Below, piece after piece: positions 21,148 through 29,946 of a stretch of 64,000 nucleotides of DNA. Both the position numbers and the translations under genes were made by a program. The notes under the pieces are model-generated. The model saw only the letters and a list, made by a program, of their open reading frames with translations. It made no database searches and was not told the DNA's origin. The stretch spans positions 52,238-116,237 of IMG/VR virus record IMGVR_UViG_3300037137_001341. One strand, 5' to 3'. This DNA comes from a virus. Position 1 is the stretch's first letter, and each line of letters starts with the position of its first letter.

Positions 21148-23661
21148 TCAGCCGCCGCTGAGCACCCCGTTCCCACCAGGACCCTGGAGGATCCCCGCGG
21201 GAAGCTCGGACTCCGTGTAGTGCGCGTCCGCAGAGGTCGTCCCGGCCCAGAGAGGACCGTTCGGGATCCACTGCGACTGCGTCGGCACGGTGCTCTCCGC
21301 GAACCCGCCGTTGCTCGGCGAGGCCGTGAAGAACTCACCGAGCCCCGCAGCAGCCTGCCCAGCGACCGCCTGCGTCGCGCCCTGACCCAGTCCAGCAGCC
21401 GACTCGGCGAGATCCAGGATCTGATCCAGGTTCGCGTCGGGACGGATGCCGTCGTCGATGGGAAGCTGCCCCATGTGCGAACGACCGGGCATGAGGGCGA
21501 GCGGGCCGGCCTTCTCGTAGAATCCCACTCCCTGGGTGCCGGGACCAGCGAAGTACTCGCCCACGCCCGAGGCGGGCTTGAAGTACTCGCCCACGCCGGC
21601 GTGCGCCTGCGTGAACTGCGGTGCCTGCCCGATCGATGCGTACTGGGGCATGATCGAGTGAGCGTTCTTTGCGATGCCGAGGCCTCGCAGGTGACGCGGC
21701 TGGTAGCGACCCGAACCGCGCAGCGCGGATGCCCGGCTGTTCGAGTAGCCGTCGAGGTACGAGAGCACCTGCGGCTGGTTGGCCGCAGTGAGTGCCGTCC
21801 GAACGAAGGACTCCAGGAAGGAGACCATCATACCGGCCGACACCGCCATCCTGGTCTCGACCTTGACGGCCTTGACCATGGACATGCCCGCGATGCCCAC
21901 GCCACCGATGACGAGGCCCGTGATGGGCTTCTGCCAGGTCGCGATGATCGACTGCTTGCCGTTGGAATCGACGACCGCCATGCCCGCGAACGTGGTGCCG
22001 TCAGCCGACGTCAGCGCCTTCACTGCCGCGCCCGTGAGGGCTCGGTGCGCGAAGAAGCCGATGAGGATGAGGCCGCCCGTCTTGAGCAGCGCCGTCATGT
22101 CCCCGGCGAACCCGTTCTTGAGGTACCGGTTCGCGTGAAGCCGACGACCGAGCCCGTGACGGCGATGACGCCTGCTGTGGCGCCGACGCCGGCTGTTCTC
22201 CTCGTAGTGCCTGTTCCGCACGAGGTACAGGCCGCGCTTCAGACGGCGGACCTTCCGACGACCGATGCGACGCGGCACTCCACGCACGCGACGGGACTTG
22301 CTCTTGCGCTTCGCGACCTTGCGCTTGCCGCGCTTCTTGCCGCCCTTGCCCTTGGCCTTGCGCGTACGCCACGCCTTCCGCGCAGCGGCTGCACGCTTGG
22401 TGCTCTTGCGCTTCCCCTTGCGCTTCGCGACCTTGCGCTTGCCGCGCTTCTTGCCGCCCTTGCCCTTGGCCTTGCGTGTACGCCACGCCTTCCGCGCAGC
22501 GGCTGCACGCTTGGTGCTCTTGCGCTTCCCGCTCTTGCGGGACTTCGCCTTCTTCTTCTTCTTTCTCGCCTTGGCCATTCTCTTCGCTCCCGCGTTGGGT
22601 GTGAACGCATCCATGCCTCGCTCGACACGAGCGGCAGCAGCCTTGCGGCGCTTCGCGATCCGATCGCGCGCCTTCTTGTACGCCTCGACGTTCTTGTAGT
22701 CCTTGGCGCTGATCGCCCCCGCGATTGCCCACTCGGGGATCTTGCGGAGCCGCTTGCCCTTGCGGGTCATGTAGCTCAGCCCCCGCGCGCCCCGGCGCGG
22801 GTTGTAGAGGCTCGCCCGACGGAACGGACCGTAGGCCACGCGCGCCCGGTGCCCGCTCTTGGAGGTCTTCGACTGCTTCGGCCACTTGGACTTCACGGCC
22901 TTGCGGTGCCGCTTCGCCACGTTCGCCGGCAGCATCCGCTTCGCCTCGCGGATCTTCTCTTTCTCGGCCCGGATCTTCAGCCGCTCGATGGCCTTGTTCT
23001 CGCGCTGCACCGCCTTCTCGGCCTGCGTCTTCGCGCGCTCCATCGCCTTCCCCGCCGCCTTGATCCGCTTCTCGGCCGCCTTGATCCGCTTCTCGGCCGC
23101 CTTCACGGTCTTCGACGCGCGCTTGCGCTTGGCCGGAGTCGACGTGGCCGCCGCACCGCGACGCCCCGACGCCTCCTGCCAGTGCTGCCACGGAGTCTTG
23201 CGTGGAGAAGATGAGGAGGAAGCAGCAGCGCGACCCTTCCCGAAGGTGGCCTCGTGAGAGGCCTCGTAGGCCTCCCGCTGCGCCTTGGTCTGCCGCTTGG
23301 ACAGATTGCGCCGGAGCCCGCGCTTCCGCGTGCGACCGCCACCTGCTGCGCGACGGTTTTCCTGCATGCGCCGCACGAAGGCGGCGCGGTGAACTCCGTT
23401 CGATGACATTGCCATGCTTCCGCTCCTGTTGGCCATGAGGCGCCGAGCGCGAGCAACGCGCTCGGCGCGGGACAGACCGTGGACTGCGCTGCGAGCGGAG
23501 TGGGCACGCGCATAGGCCCCGGGGCCATTCACCGCCGAGAGCGTCGTGACGCCCATGGGGTTCGGCCGGTAGCTGCCGGCGTTCGGCCGCGCCATGCGGT
23601 ACGCGCCCACATCCGCCTTGCGGATGGGGAACGCGCGACCGATTGCTTTGCGACTTGCCAC
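21148..23661 (-). CDS. Histone-like/membrane fusion protein, 837 aa
   Basis: Residues 1-510 are extremely Lys/Arg/Ala-rich, resembling histone H1 tails, with helical stretches (KTVKAAEKRIKAAEKRIKAA) and two tandem 38-residue basic repeats. Residues 515-620 hold two or three membrane segments (GGLILIGFFAHRAL; ITGLVIGGVGIAGMSM). The C-terminal 210 residues are Gly/Ala/Gln-rich with GVGEYF twice, GLGEFF once and several GLG motifs. I infer that it condenses genome DNA and ties it to a membrane. GTG 23661 has a purine-rich SD. First gene of the leftward structural operon. Confidence 0.75.
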   Translation of the reverse strand: MASRKAIGRAFPIRKADVGAYRMARPNAGSYRPNPMGVTTLSAVNGPGAYARAHSARSAVHGLSRAERVARARRLMANRSGSMAMSSNGVHRAAFVRRMQENRRAAGGGRTRKRGLRRNLSKRQTKAQREAYEASHEATFGKGRAAASSSSSPRKTPWQHWQEASGRRGAAATSTPAKRKRASKTVKAAEKRIKAAEKRIKAAGKAMERAKTQAEKAVQRENKAIERLKIRAEKEKIREAKRMLPANVAKRHRKAVKSKWPKQSKTSKSGHRARVAYGPFRRASLYNPRRGARGLSYMTRKGKRLRKIPEWAIAGAISAKDYKNVEAYKKARDRIAKRRKAAAARVERGMDAFTPNAGAKRMAKARKKKKKAKSRKSGKRKSTKRAAAARKAWRTRKAKGKGGKKRGKRKVAKRKGKRKSTKRAAAARKAWRTRKAKGKGGKKRGKRKVAKRKSKSRRVRGVPRRIGRRKVRRLKRGLYLVRNRHYEENSRRRRHSRRHRRHGLGRRLHANRYLKNGFAGDMTALLKTGGLILIGFFAHRALTGAAVKALTSADGTTFAGMAVVDSNGKQSIIATWQKPITGLVIGGVGIAGMSMVKAVKVETRMAVSAGMMVSFLESFVRTALTAANQPQVLSYLDGYSNSRASALRGSGRYQPRHLRGLGIAKNAHSIMPQYASIGQAPQFTQAHAGVGEYFKPASGVGEYFAGPGTQGVGFYEKAGPLALMPGRSHMGQLPIDDGIRPDANLDQILDLAESAAGLGQGATQAVAGQAAAGLGEFFTASPSNGGFAESTVPTQSQWIPNGPLWAGTTSADAHYTESELPAGILQGPGGNGVLSGG
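22303..22530 (-). repeat. Two tandem 114-bp repeats coding Lys/Arg-rich 38-residue units
   Basis: Two adjacent, almost identical 114-bp copies encode the same 38-residue basic unit beginning GKRKSTKRAAAARKAWRTRK. Near identity at silent positions points to a recent duplication. Copy number could vary between isolates or be collapsed in assemblies. Confidence 0.9.
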
Positions 23662-23711
23662 TCTTCTCGACTCTTCTCGGCGGATCTGTGATCCGGCGAG
23701 GCGTCGGGAAG

Positions 23712-23785
23712 GCGCCCTGCGAACTCTTGAAAGCTACCGAGAGGATGTCCCTACGTCAAGGAAAAGCGTTTCTCCTGGGTTTTCC
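23712..23785 (-). promoter_or_regulatory. Extended leftward promoter of the structural operon
   Basis: TTGACG (23759-23754), 17 bases, TAGCTT (23736-23731), predicted +1 near 23724, leader of about 63 bases to GTG 23661. Thirteen bases above the -35 is a box that reads GGAAAACCCAGGA leftward (23785-23773). The initial transcribed part contains GCAGGGCGC. The same three elements in the same order occur at 35597-35667. A small hairpin (CGGATC/GATCCG at 23681-23695) lies in the leader. Confidence 0.7.
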
Positions 23786-23793
23786 CCGAGAGT

Positions 23794-24108
23794 ATGCTCC
23801 AGCTGGCCATGCTCGCGCCCCCACACGGACCGACGGCTGCGCGCCCCCTGCATCTGGCGTACCCGGAGGTTTTTGCTGGACTCGGAGAGAGCCAAAATCC
23901 CGCCGGAACCGCGATGCACGCGGTGTCCTGGTCCACAGGCTCGATCGTCATCGACACCATGATCGGCGGCGCGGCCGGCTACGCCCTCTCTCCGTCCCCC
24001 GGGGACCGATGGAAGTGGGCCCTCGGGGGGGGAGCAGCGACCGGGCTCGCCGGGGTGTTCGGGTTGCTCGCCACGGCTGGATTCAGCTACGTGCGGCGAC
24101 GTCGATGA
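23794..24108 (+). CDS. Small membrane protein at the head of a rightward island, 104 aa
   Basis: MLQLAMLAPPHGPTAARPLH, an AGLGES motif near residue 28, a weakly hydrophobic segment at 49-65 and a strong membrane helix at about 75-99 ending YVRRRR. It looks like the leftward structural membrane proteins but is on the opposite strand. Its stop overlaps the next ATG (ATGA). No clear promoter of the TTGA/TAG type is visible upstream on this strand. Confidence 0.7.
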   Translation: MLQLAMLAPPHGPTAARPLHLAYPEVFAGLGESQNPAGTAMHAVSWSTGSIVIDTMIGGAAGYALSPSPGDRWKWALGGGAATGLAGVFGLLATAGFSYVRRRR

Positions 24109-25172
24109 ACATTCTGTACGGCGTGTGCGGCGACGGGATGGGGCACGCGATGCGCTCTGCGGTGCTGGCCCATCACCTGGAGAACGCCGGGCACGAGATC
24201 ACGTTCGTGTCGAACGACGGGGCGCTCAAGTACTTGCGTCGGCGAACGAAGCGGCAGCCGATCGAGGTCATCGGGATGCACTCCAAGATCACGCGCAACG
24301 TCGTCTCTCCATTCGGCACGCTCGTGGCCAACGCGCTCCGCCAAAGCAAGGGCGTGTGGGGGAATATGCTGGCGTCCATGGAGATGGTGACGAAGCTGCC
24401 GGACGTCGTCATCACGGACTTCGAGCCGACGACGGCGCACTACGCGCTCACGATGTCGAAGCCGCTCATCGCCGTGGACAACGTCCACTTCCTGAACCAC
24501 TGCACGCACCCCGCATCGTTGATCAACAGCGATTACTCCGCAGCCGCCTTCATGTACGAGGTCTGCGAGAACCTCATCCCGACGGCGCGGCGGTATCTCG
24601 TTACGACCTTCGCACAAGCCCCGGTCTTGCGGCCCACCACCACGCTGCATCTTCCGATCCTTCGAGAAGAGATCCTCTCTGCCAAAGATTCCGCATCATG
24701 TGGCGAGCACGTCGTGGCCTACTTCAACGACAAGGCGGACCACGCGATGCTCGCCCGCGTGTTCCAGAAGGCCAGCGCGCCGATCTTTCTCTACGGGAAG
24801 GCTTCGCAGAAACACCGGAAACAGGAAGGCAACGTCACGTTCTGCCCGTTCTCGGACGAGGCGTTCATTCAGGACGTGGCTTCCTCGCGCGCCGTCATCG
24901 GCGGCTCCGGGTTCACGTTTATGACCGAGGCGATCTTCCTCGGGAAACCGATGTTTGCGCTTCCGTACGAGATGCAGTTCGAGCAGATCCTGAACGCGAA
25001 CTACCTGGAGGCGCTAGGATACGGGGAGCGCTGCAGGCACATGACGCCAGAATCCCTCCGCTCGTTCCTGGACAACGTCCCCCGCTACACGGAGAAGCTC
25101 CAGGAGTTTCGTCACGACGGGAACGCTGACCTGTTCGCGTCCGTTGAACGAGCGCTGCAGGAGGTTGCGTGA
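24105..25172 (+). CDS. Glycosyltransferase, MurG/COG1819-like GT-B, 355 aa
   Basis: The N-terminus NILYGVCGDGMGHAMRS is the glycine-rich loop of MurG/UGT-like GT-B enzymes (GxGxGH type). The C-terminal GGSGFTFMTEAIFLGKPM and PYEMQFEQILNANYLEALGY match the donor-binding region of this class. Acceptor unknown. ATG 24105 overlaps the upstream stop; upstream in-frame residues are shadow sequence. The partner gene downstream overlaps by GTGA. Distinct subfamily from the two leftward glycosyltransferases. Confidence 0.88.
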   Translation: MNILYGVCGDGMGHAMRSAVLAHHLENAGHEITFVSNDGALKYLRRRTKRQPIEVIGMHSKITRNVVSPFGTLVANALRQSKGVWGNMLASMEMVTKLPDVVITDFEPTTAHYALTMSKPLIAVDNVHFLNHCTHPASLINSDYSAAAFMYEVCENLIPTARRYLVTTFAQAPVLRPTTTLHLPILREEILSAKDSASCGEHVVAYFNDKADHAMLARVFQKASAPIFLYGKASQKHRKQEGNVTFCPFSDEAFIQDVASSRAVIGGSGFTFMTEAIFLGKPMFALPYEMQFEQILNANYLEALGYGERCRHMTPESLRSFLDNVPRYTEKLQEFRHDGNADLFASVERALQEVA

Positions 25173-25900
25173 CCCGCATCGCGCACCTGACGGACATGCA
25201 CCTGGACGGCGGGTACGAGCGCCGCGCTCGACTCGATAAAGCCATCGCGCATGCCGCGCAGCTGGGATCGCAGCATCTGCTTCTCACCGGCGATCTCACC
25301 GAGTCAGGAAGCCTCAGAGAGTTCGAGGACATCGCTGACGCGCTTCACGGCTGGCCCACCAACGCGGTTACGATCGTGCCAGGCAATCACGACGGGCACC
25401 CCGCTCGCTGGCGCGAGGCCCTCAACGGTCCGCTGCAGGAGTTCCGACTCACCAGCACCCCCGGGATGGTCACCGATGTTGGGGACGCCGTGATCGTACC
25501 GGTCTCGACACAGATCGGCAGCCGGGCTCCGTTGTTCTGGGCACTCGGGCATGTGAGCGCAGCGCAGGTCCGCATGCTGCACGCCGCCGCCGATGCCACA
25601 GCCGTCAGAAGGAAGGCGATGATCGTGGCGATGCACCACGGGCCGCAACTGAATCTCCTGCAGCCTCTCGACGGCCTCACGAACCGGCACGCCATCGGCG
25701 CGCTCGTGAAGAAGCATCCTCACGTGTGGCTTTGCTGCGGACATGACCATCGCGCCCTGGACCTGGGGCATGTGTTCGTGGCCGCCAGCGTGGCGGGACA
25801 TGACGACCCTCTGCGCGTCTATGACGTTCGCGGGCCGCAGCTGGCGCCGGTCTACAAGAGCGGGAAGAGTGGCTCGTACTTCGACTGGCTAGGTCTGTAG
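25169..25900 (+). CDS. Calcineurin-like metallophosphoesterase, 243 aa
   Basis: All metal-binding motifs of the family are present in order: D9-x-H11, GDLTE (41-45), GNHD (72-75), MHHGP and CCGHDH. Such enzymes hydrolyse phosphomonoesters or diesters (nucleotides, cAMP, DNA ends, nucleotide sugars). The substrate cannot be read from sequence. The tight overlap with the glycosyltransferase (GTGA) suggests a shared pathway. Its 3' end overlaps the convergent leftward gene by 12 bases. Confidence 0.9.
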   Translation: MTRIAHLTDMHLDGGYERRARLDKAIAHAAQLGSQHLLLTGDLTESGSLREFEDIADALHGWPTNAVTIVPGNHDGHPARWREALNGPLQEFRLTSTPGMVTDVGDAVIVPVSTQIGSRAPLFWALGHVSAAQVRMLHAAADATAVRRKAMIVAMHHGPQLNLLQPLDGLTNRHAIGALVKKHPHVWLCCGHDHRALDLGHVFVAASVAGHDDPLRVYDVRGPQLAPVYKSGKSGSYFDWLGL

Positions 25901-26155
25901 ATTCTGCTTCTGGTTGTGGCTCACGACCCAGGTCAGCACGAACGCCTCGATTGCGAGCGCCGCTCCGAACGAACGGACCCAGAGACGAGGGTGCTCGTCC
26001 CCCGCGAGGAATCGAAGGCCGCCCGCAATCAGGATCGTGCGGCCTGCAACGCTGATCGCGATGTCGCGCAGAGCCGTCGGCTTGCCGTCTACAAGCCCGA
26101 TCGCAGCCGCGCTCGACGGAAGCTGTCTTGGATCATCGCACGGAGACATGATCAT
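25889..26155 (-). CDS. Small membrane protein, two helices, 88 aa
   Basis: Helices at about residues 32-51 and 60-79, short N-terminal MIMSPCDDPRQLP. ATG 26155 overlaps the upstream stop (ATGA); a second ATG at 26149 is possible. Last gene of the second structural operon and convergent with the metallophosphoesterase gene. Family unknown. Confidence 0.7.
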   Translation of the reverse strand: MIMSPCDDPRQLPSSAAAIGLVDGKPTALRDIAISVAGRTILIAGGLRFLAGDEHPRLWVRSFGAALAIEAFVLTWVVSHNQKQNLQT

Positions 26156-26517
26156 CTCCGCCGCCTCGTAAGCACGAACGCCGCCAGGAACGCGGCGCCC
26201 CCCGCGATGGCCACCTGGAGCCCGAGCCCTGGCCGCGCCGTCAGTGCGCCACGGGCCCGAGCCTGGAAGCATGTGACCTCGTCCCACGACGGCTTGATCT
26301 CCGGGTCACATGTATCCATCCAGTGCCGGATGTCCTCCTGCGTGTACCCGCGGCGCTCGTACGGGGCCATGAGCGCGAAGGGGATCTGCCACTCCGGGAC
26401 CTTCGCCGGGTCGACGCCTGCCTCGTGCAGCAAGATCCCGAGGTACTGATACTCGCGCTTCGCCCGCACCTCCGGCGCGTCGCGGTAGATCGGCGTGTCC
26501 ATCGTCATGGTCGCCAT
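26152..26517 (-). CDS. Tail-anchored membrane protein, 121 aa
   Basis: A soluble helical part (MATMTMDTPIYRDAPEVRAK; WMDTCDPEIKPSWDEV) is followed by PGLGLQ and a membrane helix at about 97-116 ending TRRRR. Same C-terminal plan as its neighbours. Family unknown. Confidence 0.75.
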   Translation of the reverse strand: MATMTMDTPIYRDAPEVRAKREYQYLGILLHEAGVDPAKVPEWQIPFALMAPYERRGYTQEDIRHWMDTCDPEIKPSWDEVTCFQARARGALTARPGLGLQVAIAGGAAFLAAFVLTRRRR

Positions 26518-27563
26518 CAGCGTCTCCCTCGGAAGAAGTACACGCCGAGCGCAACGGCGGCCAGTGCGCCAACGGCAACGAGCACCTTCGCGCGGTTGTC
26601 CTGCGCTCGCTGGTCCGCCTCACCGAGCGCGAGGTTCATGCGCTGGCGGAAGCAGTCGGGGTCTCCGTTGCAGCCGATGACCCAATCGAGTGCCTCTACC
26701 GGCTCGACGCCACGGCTCTTCAGAGCGGCGAGCACGGTGAGGTCCGCGGCGTTCTGCGGGACGTTTAGCGCGAGATCGAGCCAGGCACGCTCCTGCACCA
26801 TCGATCCGATATACGCAGCAAGCTCGTTAAGCTCCTGCGTGCGTTCCATGTCATCGAGGCTCTCTCCAGCGGCGACTTGCTGTCGCGCTGCAGCGGCAAT
26901 CTGCGCGTGTGTCGGAGGCGGAACCGGAGCCGCGGCCGACGCCGGAGGAGGAGACAGCACCGTGCCGGGAGGAGGCTCGGCGGCAGAGACGAACTGGATC
27001 TTGTTCGCACTGTCCGTCGTCATCTTGCAGACGGCGATCGGCTGACACGGCACAGAGTCGCCGCCGAAGTTAAACCGCAGTTCGCGCTCACACCAGCCGG
27101 TCGGCGTTCCGTACGCGCGCAGCGTCGTGCTCACCGCGCTCCACGCCTCGAAGGCGTCCTGGAAGTTCTGCGCGCAGGGCGCCGGATCCTTCCTGTTGTG
27201 GAGCTTGTCCTGGACCCTTGCCGCCAAGTCGTACGCGAGCGCGCTGGCCTGCTTGTAGTCCTTGCCCGGCTTGACCCTCTGCTCCGCGATGACCGTGTTC
27301 GCTACGATGTGAGCCGCCGTGATCGCGTAGTTCAGCGGCCACACCGCGGCGACCAGCGGATCGGCAGGGATCACCACAGATGCGCCCTGGTCACCGGCAT
27401 ATGCCAGAATCGTATGGACGTCTCCCCCACCGCTGAGCATCGCCTGCGCAGTCTCGACGGCGACGCGATGTAGCTCCGCAAGCCCGGGGCCACCCCAGAG
27501 GTAGTCGTACGGTTCCGGCACCACCTGCGGGACCGGCAGTTCACCGAAGCCCCCGTAGCTCAC
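26517..27563 (-). CDS. Tail-anchored membrane protein with large ectodomain, 348 aa
   Basis: GTG 27563 overlaps the upstream stop (GTGA) and gives VSYGGFGELPVPQVVPEP. A helical domain with several Cys (PAPCAQNFQDAFEAW; GWCERELRFNFGG), a Pro-rich linker and a second helical part precede a membrane helix at about 325-343 ending FFRGRR. Family unknown; likely a virion membrane protein. Confidence 0.75.
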   Translation of the reverse strand: MSYGGFGELPVPQVVPEPYDYLWGGPGLAELHRVAVETAQAMLSGGGDVHTILAYAGDQGASVVIPADPLVAAVWPLNYAITAAHIVANTVIAEQRVKPGKDYKQASALAYDLAARVQDKLHNRKDPAPCAQNFQDAFEAWSAVSTTLRAYGTPTGWCERELRFNFGGDSVPCQPIAVCKMTTDSANKIQFVSAAEPPPGTVLSPPPASAAAPVPPPTHAQIAAAARQQVAAGESLDDMERTQELNELAAYIGSMVQERAWLDLALNVPQNAADLTVLAALKSRGVEPVEALDWVIGCNGDPDCFRQRMNLALGEADQRAQDNRAKVLVAVGALAAVALGVYFFRGRR

Positions 27564-27799
27564 GACTGCCTCCAGATCATGTACCCCGACGCAACCAGGA
27601 GCCCGAGGCCGATGAACCCGACAGTCGACAGACGTACCTGCGACGTCTCCTGCTCTGAGAGCGTCTTGCTGATCTGCAACAGCTGCTTTTGCTCCAGCGT
27701 CAGCGGCTTGCAGTCGCCGTTCTCGTCCCAGGCGTAGCCGGGGCTGCATATGCCGACGCACTGGCCCTTGAAGAGCGCATGACCAGAAGCGCAGGTCAT
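27560..27799 (-). CDS. Tail-anchored single Cys-module protein, 79 aa
   Basis: Residues 1-30 (MTCASGHALFKGQCVGICSP, then GYAWDENGDC) are one copy of the Cys module repeated in the proteins at 14337-15254 and 15820-16860. A helical stalk (31-56) and a membrane helix (58-76) follow. It is a minimal stand-alone version of the module and links the two structural operons. ATG 27799 overlaps the upstream stop (ATGA). Confidence 0.78.
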   Translation of the reverse strand: MTCASGHALFKGQCVGICSPGYAWDENGDCKPLTLEQKQLLQISKTLSEQETSQVRLSTVGFIGLGLLVASGYMIWRQS

Positions 27800-29946
27800 C
27801 GCCTCATCATCCTCGCTGCGGCCCATCCCGCAAGGGCGCCGCCGCCGACGGCAAGAAGCCCGTAGTTCAGCGCGTCGCCACGGCGCTGGCCCCGGCGGCG
27901 CGCCTCCTTCACAGCGGTGCGGAACGAGGCTGCGTTCGCGGCCACCTTGCGCACAGCATCCCGCTTGATGGCCGCGCTCGCGACGAGCCACTCGTTGCCG
28001 GTATGTGTCGCCGCCACGTCGGCCGCCTGCGCCATCTGCTGCTGGACCGAGTACTGGCTCGTGGCCATCGAGACCGTTCGCGCCACGTCACGCTGCACAA
28101 GAGCCGACGCCGCGGCGGCCTGCTGGAGCGACCCATGCAGCCACCGACCCCACTCCGGGGTCGAGCAGCCACCAACCTCGGTGCCTCCACTCCACGCGAC
28201 CGTTCCGATCTTCTGAAGCTCCTCCTTGTCGGAGTGCTCGTAGCTGTCCCACTTGGTCACGTTGCGGTCTGCGAACTGCCCCTCGACGCAGTCGTAGTCC
28301 CACTTCCACATGTTCGGCTTGCCGGCGCGACGATGGCAGCGGTTGACCGTGCGGGGATCTTCTGCCGCCGCGTACTCGGAGCCCTTCATCGCCAGGACCA
28401 CCTGGAACGGCGTCACGTACCGGCGGGCTCTCCAGAACGCCAAGGAGGAGAGGGCGTCGCAGCTGGGGCTCTGCTCGGTGATGTTCGGGATGCGAGCCTG
28501 CCCGAGCGCGGCGCGCGAGTAGTCATACGAGTCGCGAACGACGATCGGGTCGGTGAAGAACTGCAGGTACGGACACCCGGCCGGAACGACGCAGGAGCGT
28601 GTGACCGGATACGGGTAGCGCATGTACTGGTGCGCCTTCGCGTCGATCGGGACCGGGTTGCCGTTCTGGTCGTAGACGAAGTCGAGCGTGTTGCCGCCGG
28701 CTTCCATCTCAGGAAACAGGCGGATTCCGTCCCCGCTCGCCGCCGTGCAGCTGATCCCTTGCGAACGACCGTACGGGCGCAGCCATTCATCGTTCACCTG
28801 CATGAGCCCGTCGAGGCTTCCCTGCATCTTCTGCCAGTACAGCTGGTACTGGACCCACAATGTCGCCGCGAGATCCGTGCAGACCGCGGTCCCGGCCGCC
28901 GCCGCCTGACGCGCTGCCTGCTGCGCCAAGCTGAGCTTCTCGCTGTCGGTCGGACCGAATCCGAGCGCGTCTGCCAGAACCGGGACGAGCGCGCCGCCGA
29001 TGATGTTCCCCAGAATGGCTCCGATCGGAGCGGGGAGCCCGAACAGCTGCCCGATGGCAGCGCACATGGTGCCGCACGCGCCGATGATGATGCCCTCAAC
29101 GCCCGCGAGCGAGATTGAGCCAGTGCTGATCGCGTCCACGGTAAGCTCGCACATGGAGAACGCGGTGCCGGGAATGATCTGCAGCATTGCGGCCCGACCG
29201 CAGGAGTGCAGGAACGCGGTCGGATCCGTGTTCGTAATGATCGGGATGCCGAACCGCGACATGTAGGAGGACCCGAGCGCGAGCGCCCACGATTCGGCGC
29301 CGTCCACGGTCGTCGGCAGATTGTGGATCATCTGCCCGGCGGCGATCAGTTCGGGAGGCAGACCGATCTGTCCGCAGTTCGTGAGGACGAACGACTGCAT
29401 CATCGCCACCGCGGCTTCGGGCGTCGGGTTCGTCAGCAGGTTCGGGTGCGAGAAGATGTAGGCCTCGCACCAGTTGACGGTCTCGTCGTCGCTGAGCGGG
29501 TTCCTGATGCTGATGTCGGGCGCGTTCGGCAAGCCGCTACGCGCCTTGGCCAAGGTATCGCGCCCCCGCTGGACATATCCCTGAAAGACCGGTCCGGCCC
29601 AGGCGGCTGCCTGCTCCCCCGCCCACTTCTTGATGGTATCTCTGCCGCTGCTCGACGTCGGGTCCACGATGGGGACCCACGGCACCTGGATGCCGGTGTC
29701 ACTGGCGAAGTCGCTCCTCGCCTTGTCCGCCGCCGCCTGCGTCACATACCCCTGCGCGCCGGGGCTGATGGTGTTCACGTACGCGGGCGCCCCGGCGGGG
29801 CCTCCGGCGACCACGGCCTTGTAGAGCCCCACTTGCGTGCCGGTGTCGGCTGGGATGGCGATGCCGCCGTTCACGGAAATCTGCCCCAGCCCACTCCGGC
29901 GCGGGACCCAGATGTGCGGGCCACGGCCGCCGCCGGAGAAGGTCAT
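27796..29946 (-). CDS. Large membrane-associated structural-type protein, 716 aa
   Basis: Starts MTFSGGGRGPHIWVPRRSGL with an SGLGQ motif near residue 19. The middle has a long hydrophobic stretch (EGIIIGACGTMCAAIGQLFG and LGNIIGGALVPVLADALG) that may insert in a membrane. A Cys-containing region, a helical part and a C-terminal membrane helix (about 693-712, GLLAVGGGALAGWAAARMM) ending RR follow. Largest protein of this operon; no family recognised. Candidate roles are vertex, DNA-delivery or membrane-remodelling protein. Confidence 0.72.
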   Translation of the reverse strand: MTFSGGGRGPHIWVPRRSGLGQISVNGGIAIPADTGTQVGLYKAVVAGGPAGAPAYVNTISPGAQGYVTQAAADKARSDFASDTGIQVPWVPIVDPTSSSGRDTIKKWAGEQAAAWAGPVFQGYVQRGRDTLAKARSGLPNAPDISIRNPLSDDETVNWCEAYIFSHPNLLTNPTPEAAVAMMQSFVLTNCGQIGLPPELIAAGQMIHNLPTTVDGAESWALALGSSYMSRFGIPIITNTDPTAFLHSCGRAAMLQIIPGTAFSMCELTVDAISTGSISLAGVEGIIIGACGTMCAAIGQLFGLPAPIGAILGNIIGGALVPVLADALGFGPTDSEKLSLAQQAARQAAAAGTAVCTDLAATLWVQYQLYWQKMQGSLDGLMQVNDEWLRPYGRSQGISCTAASGDGIRLFPEMEAGGNTLDFVYDQNGNPVPIDAKAHQYMRYPYPVTRSCVVPAGCPYLQFFTDPIVVRDSYDYSRAALGQARIPNITEQSPSCDALSSLAFWRARRYVTPFQVVLAMKGSEYAAAEDPRTVNRCHRRAGKPNMWKWDYDCVEGQFADRNVTKWDSYEHSDKEELQKIGTVAWSGGTEVGGCSTPEWGRWLHGSLQQAAAASALVQRDVARTVSMATSQYSVQQQMAQAADVAATHTGNEWLVASAAIKRDAVRKVAANAASFRTAVKEARRRGQRRGDALNYGLLAVGGGALAGWAAARMMRR

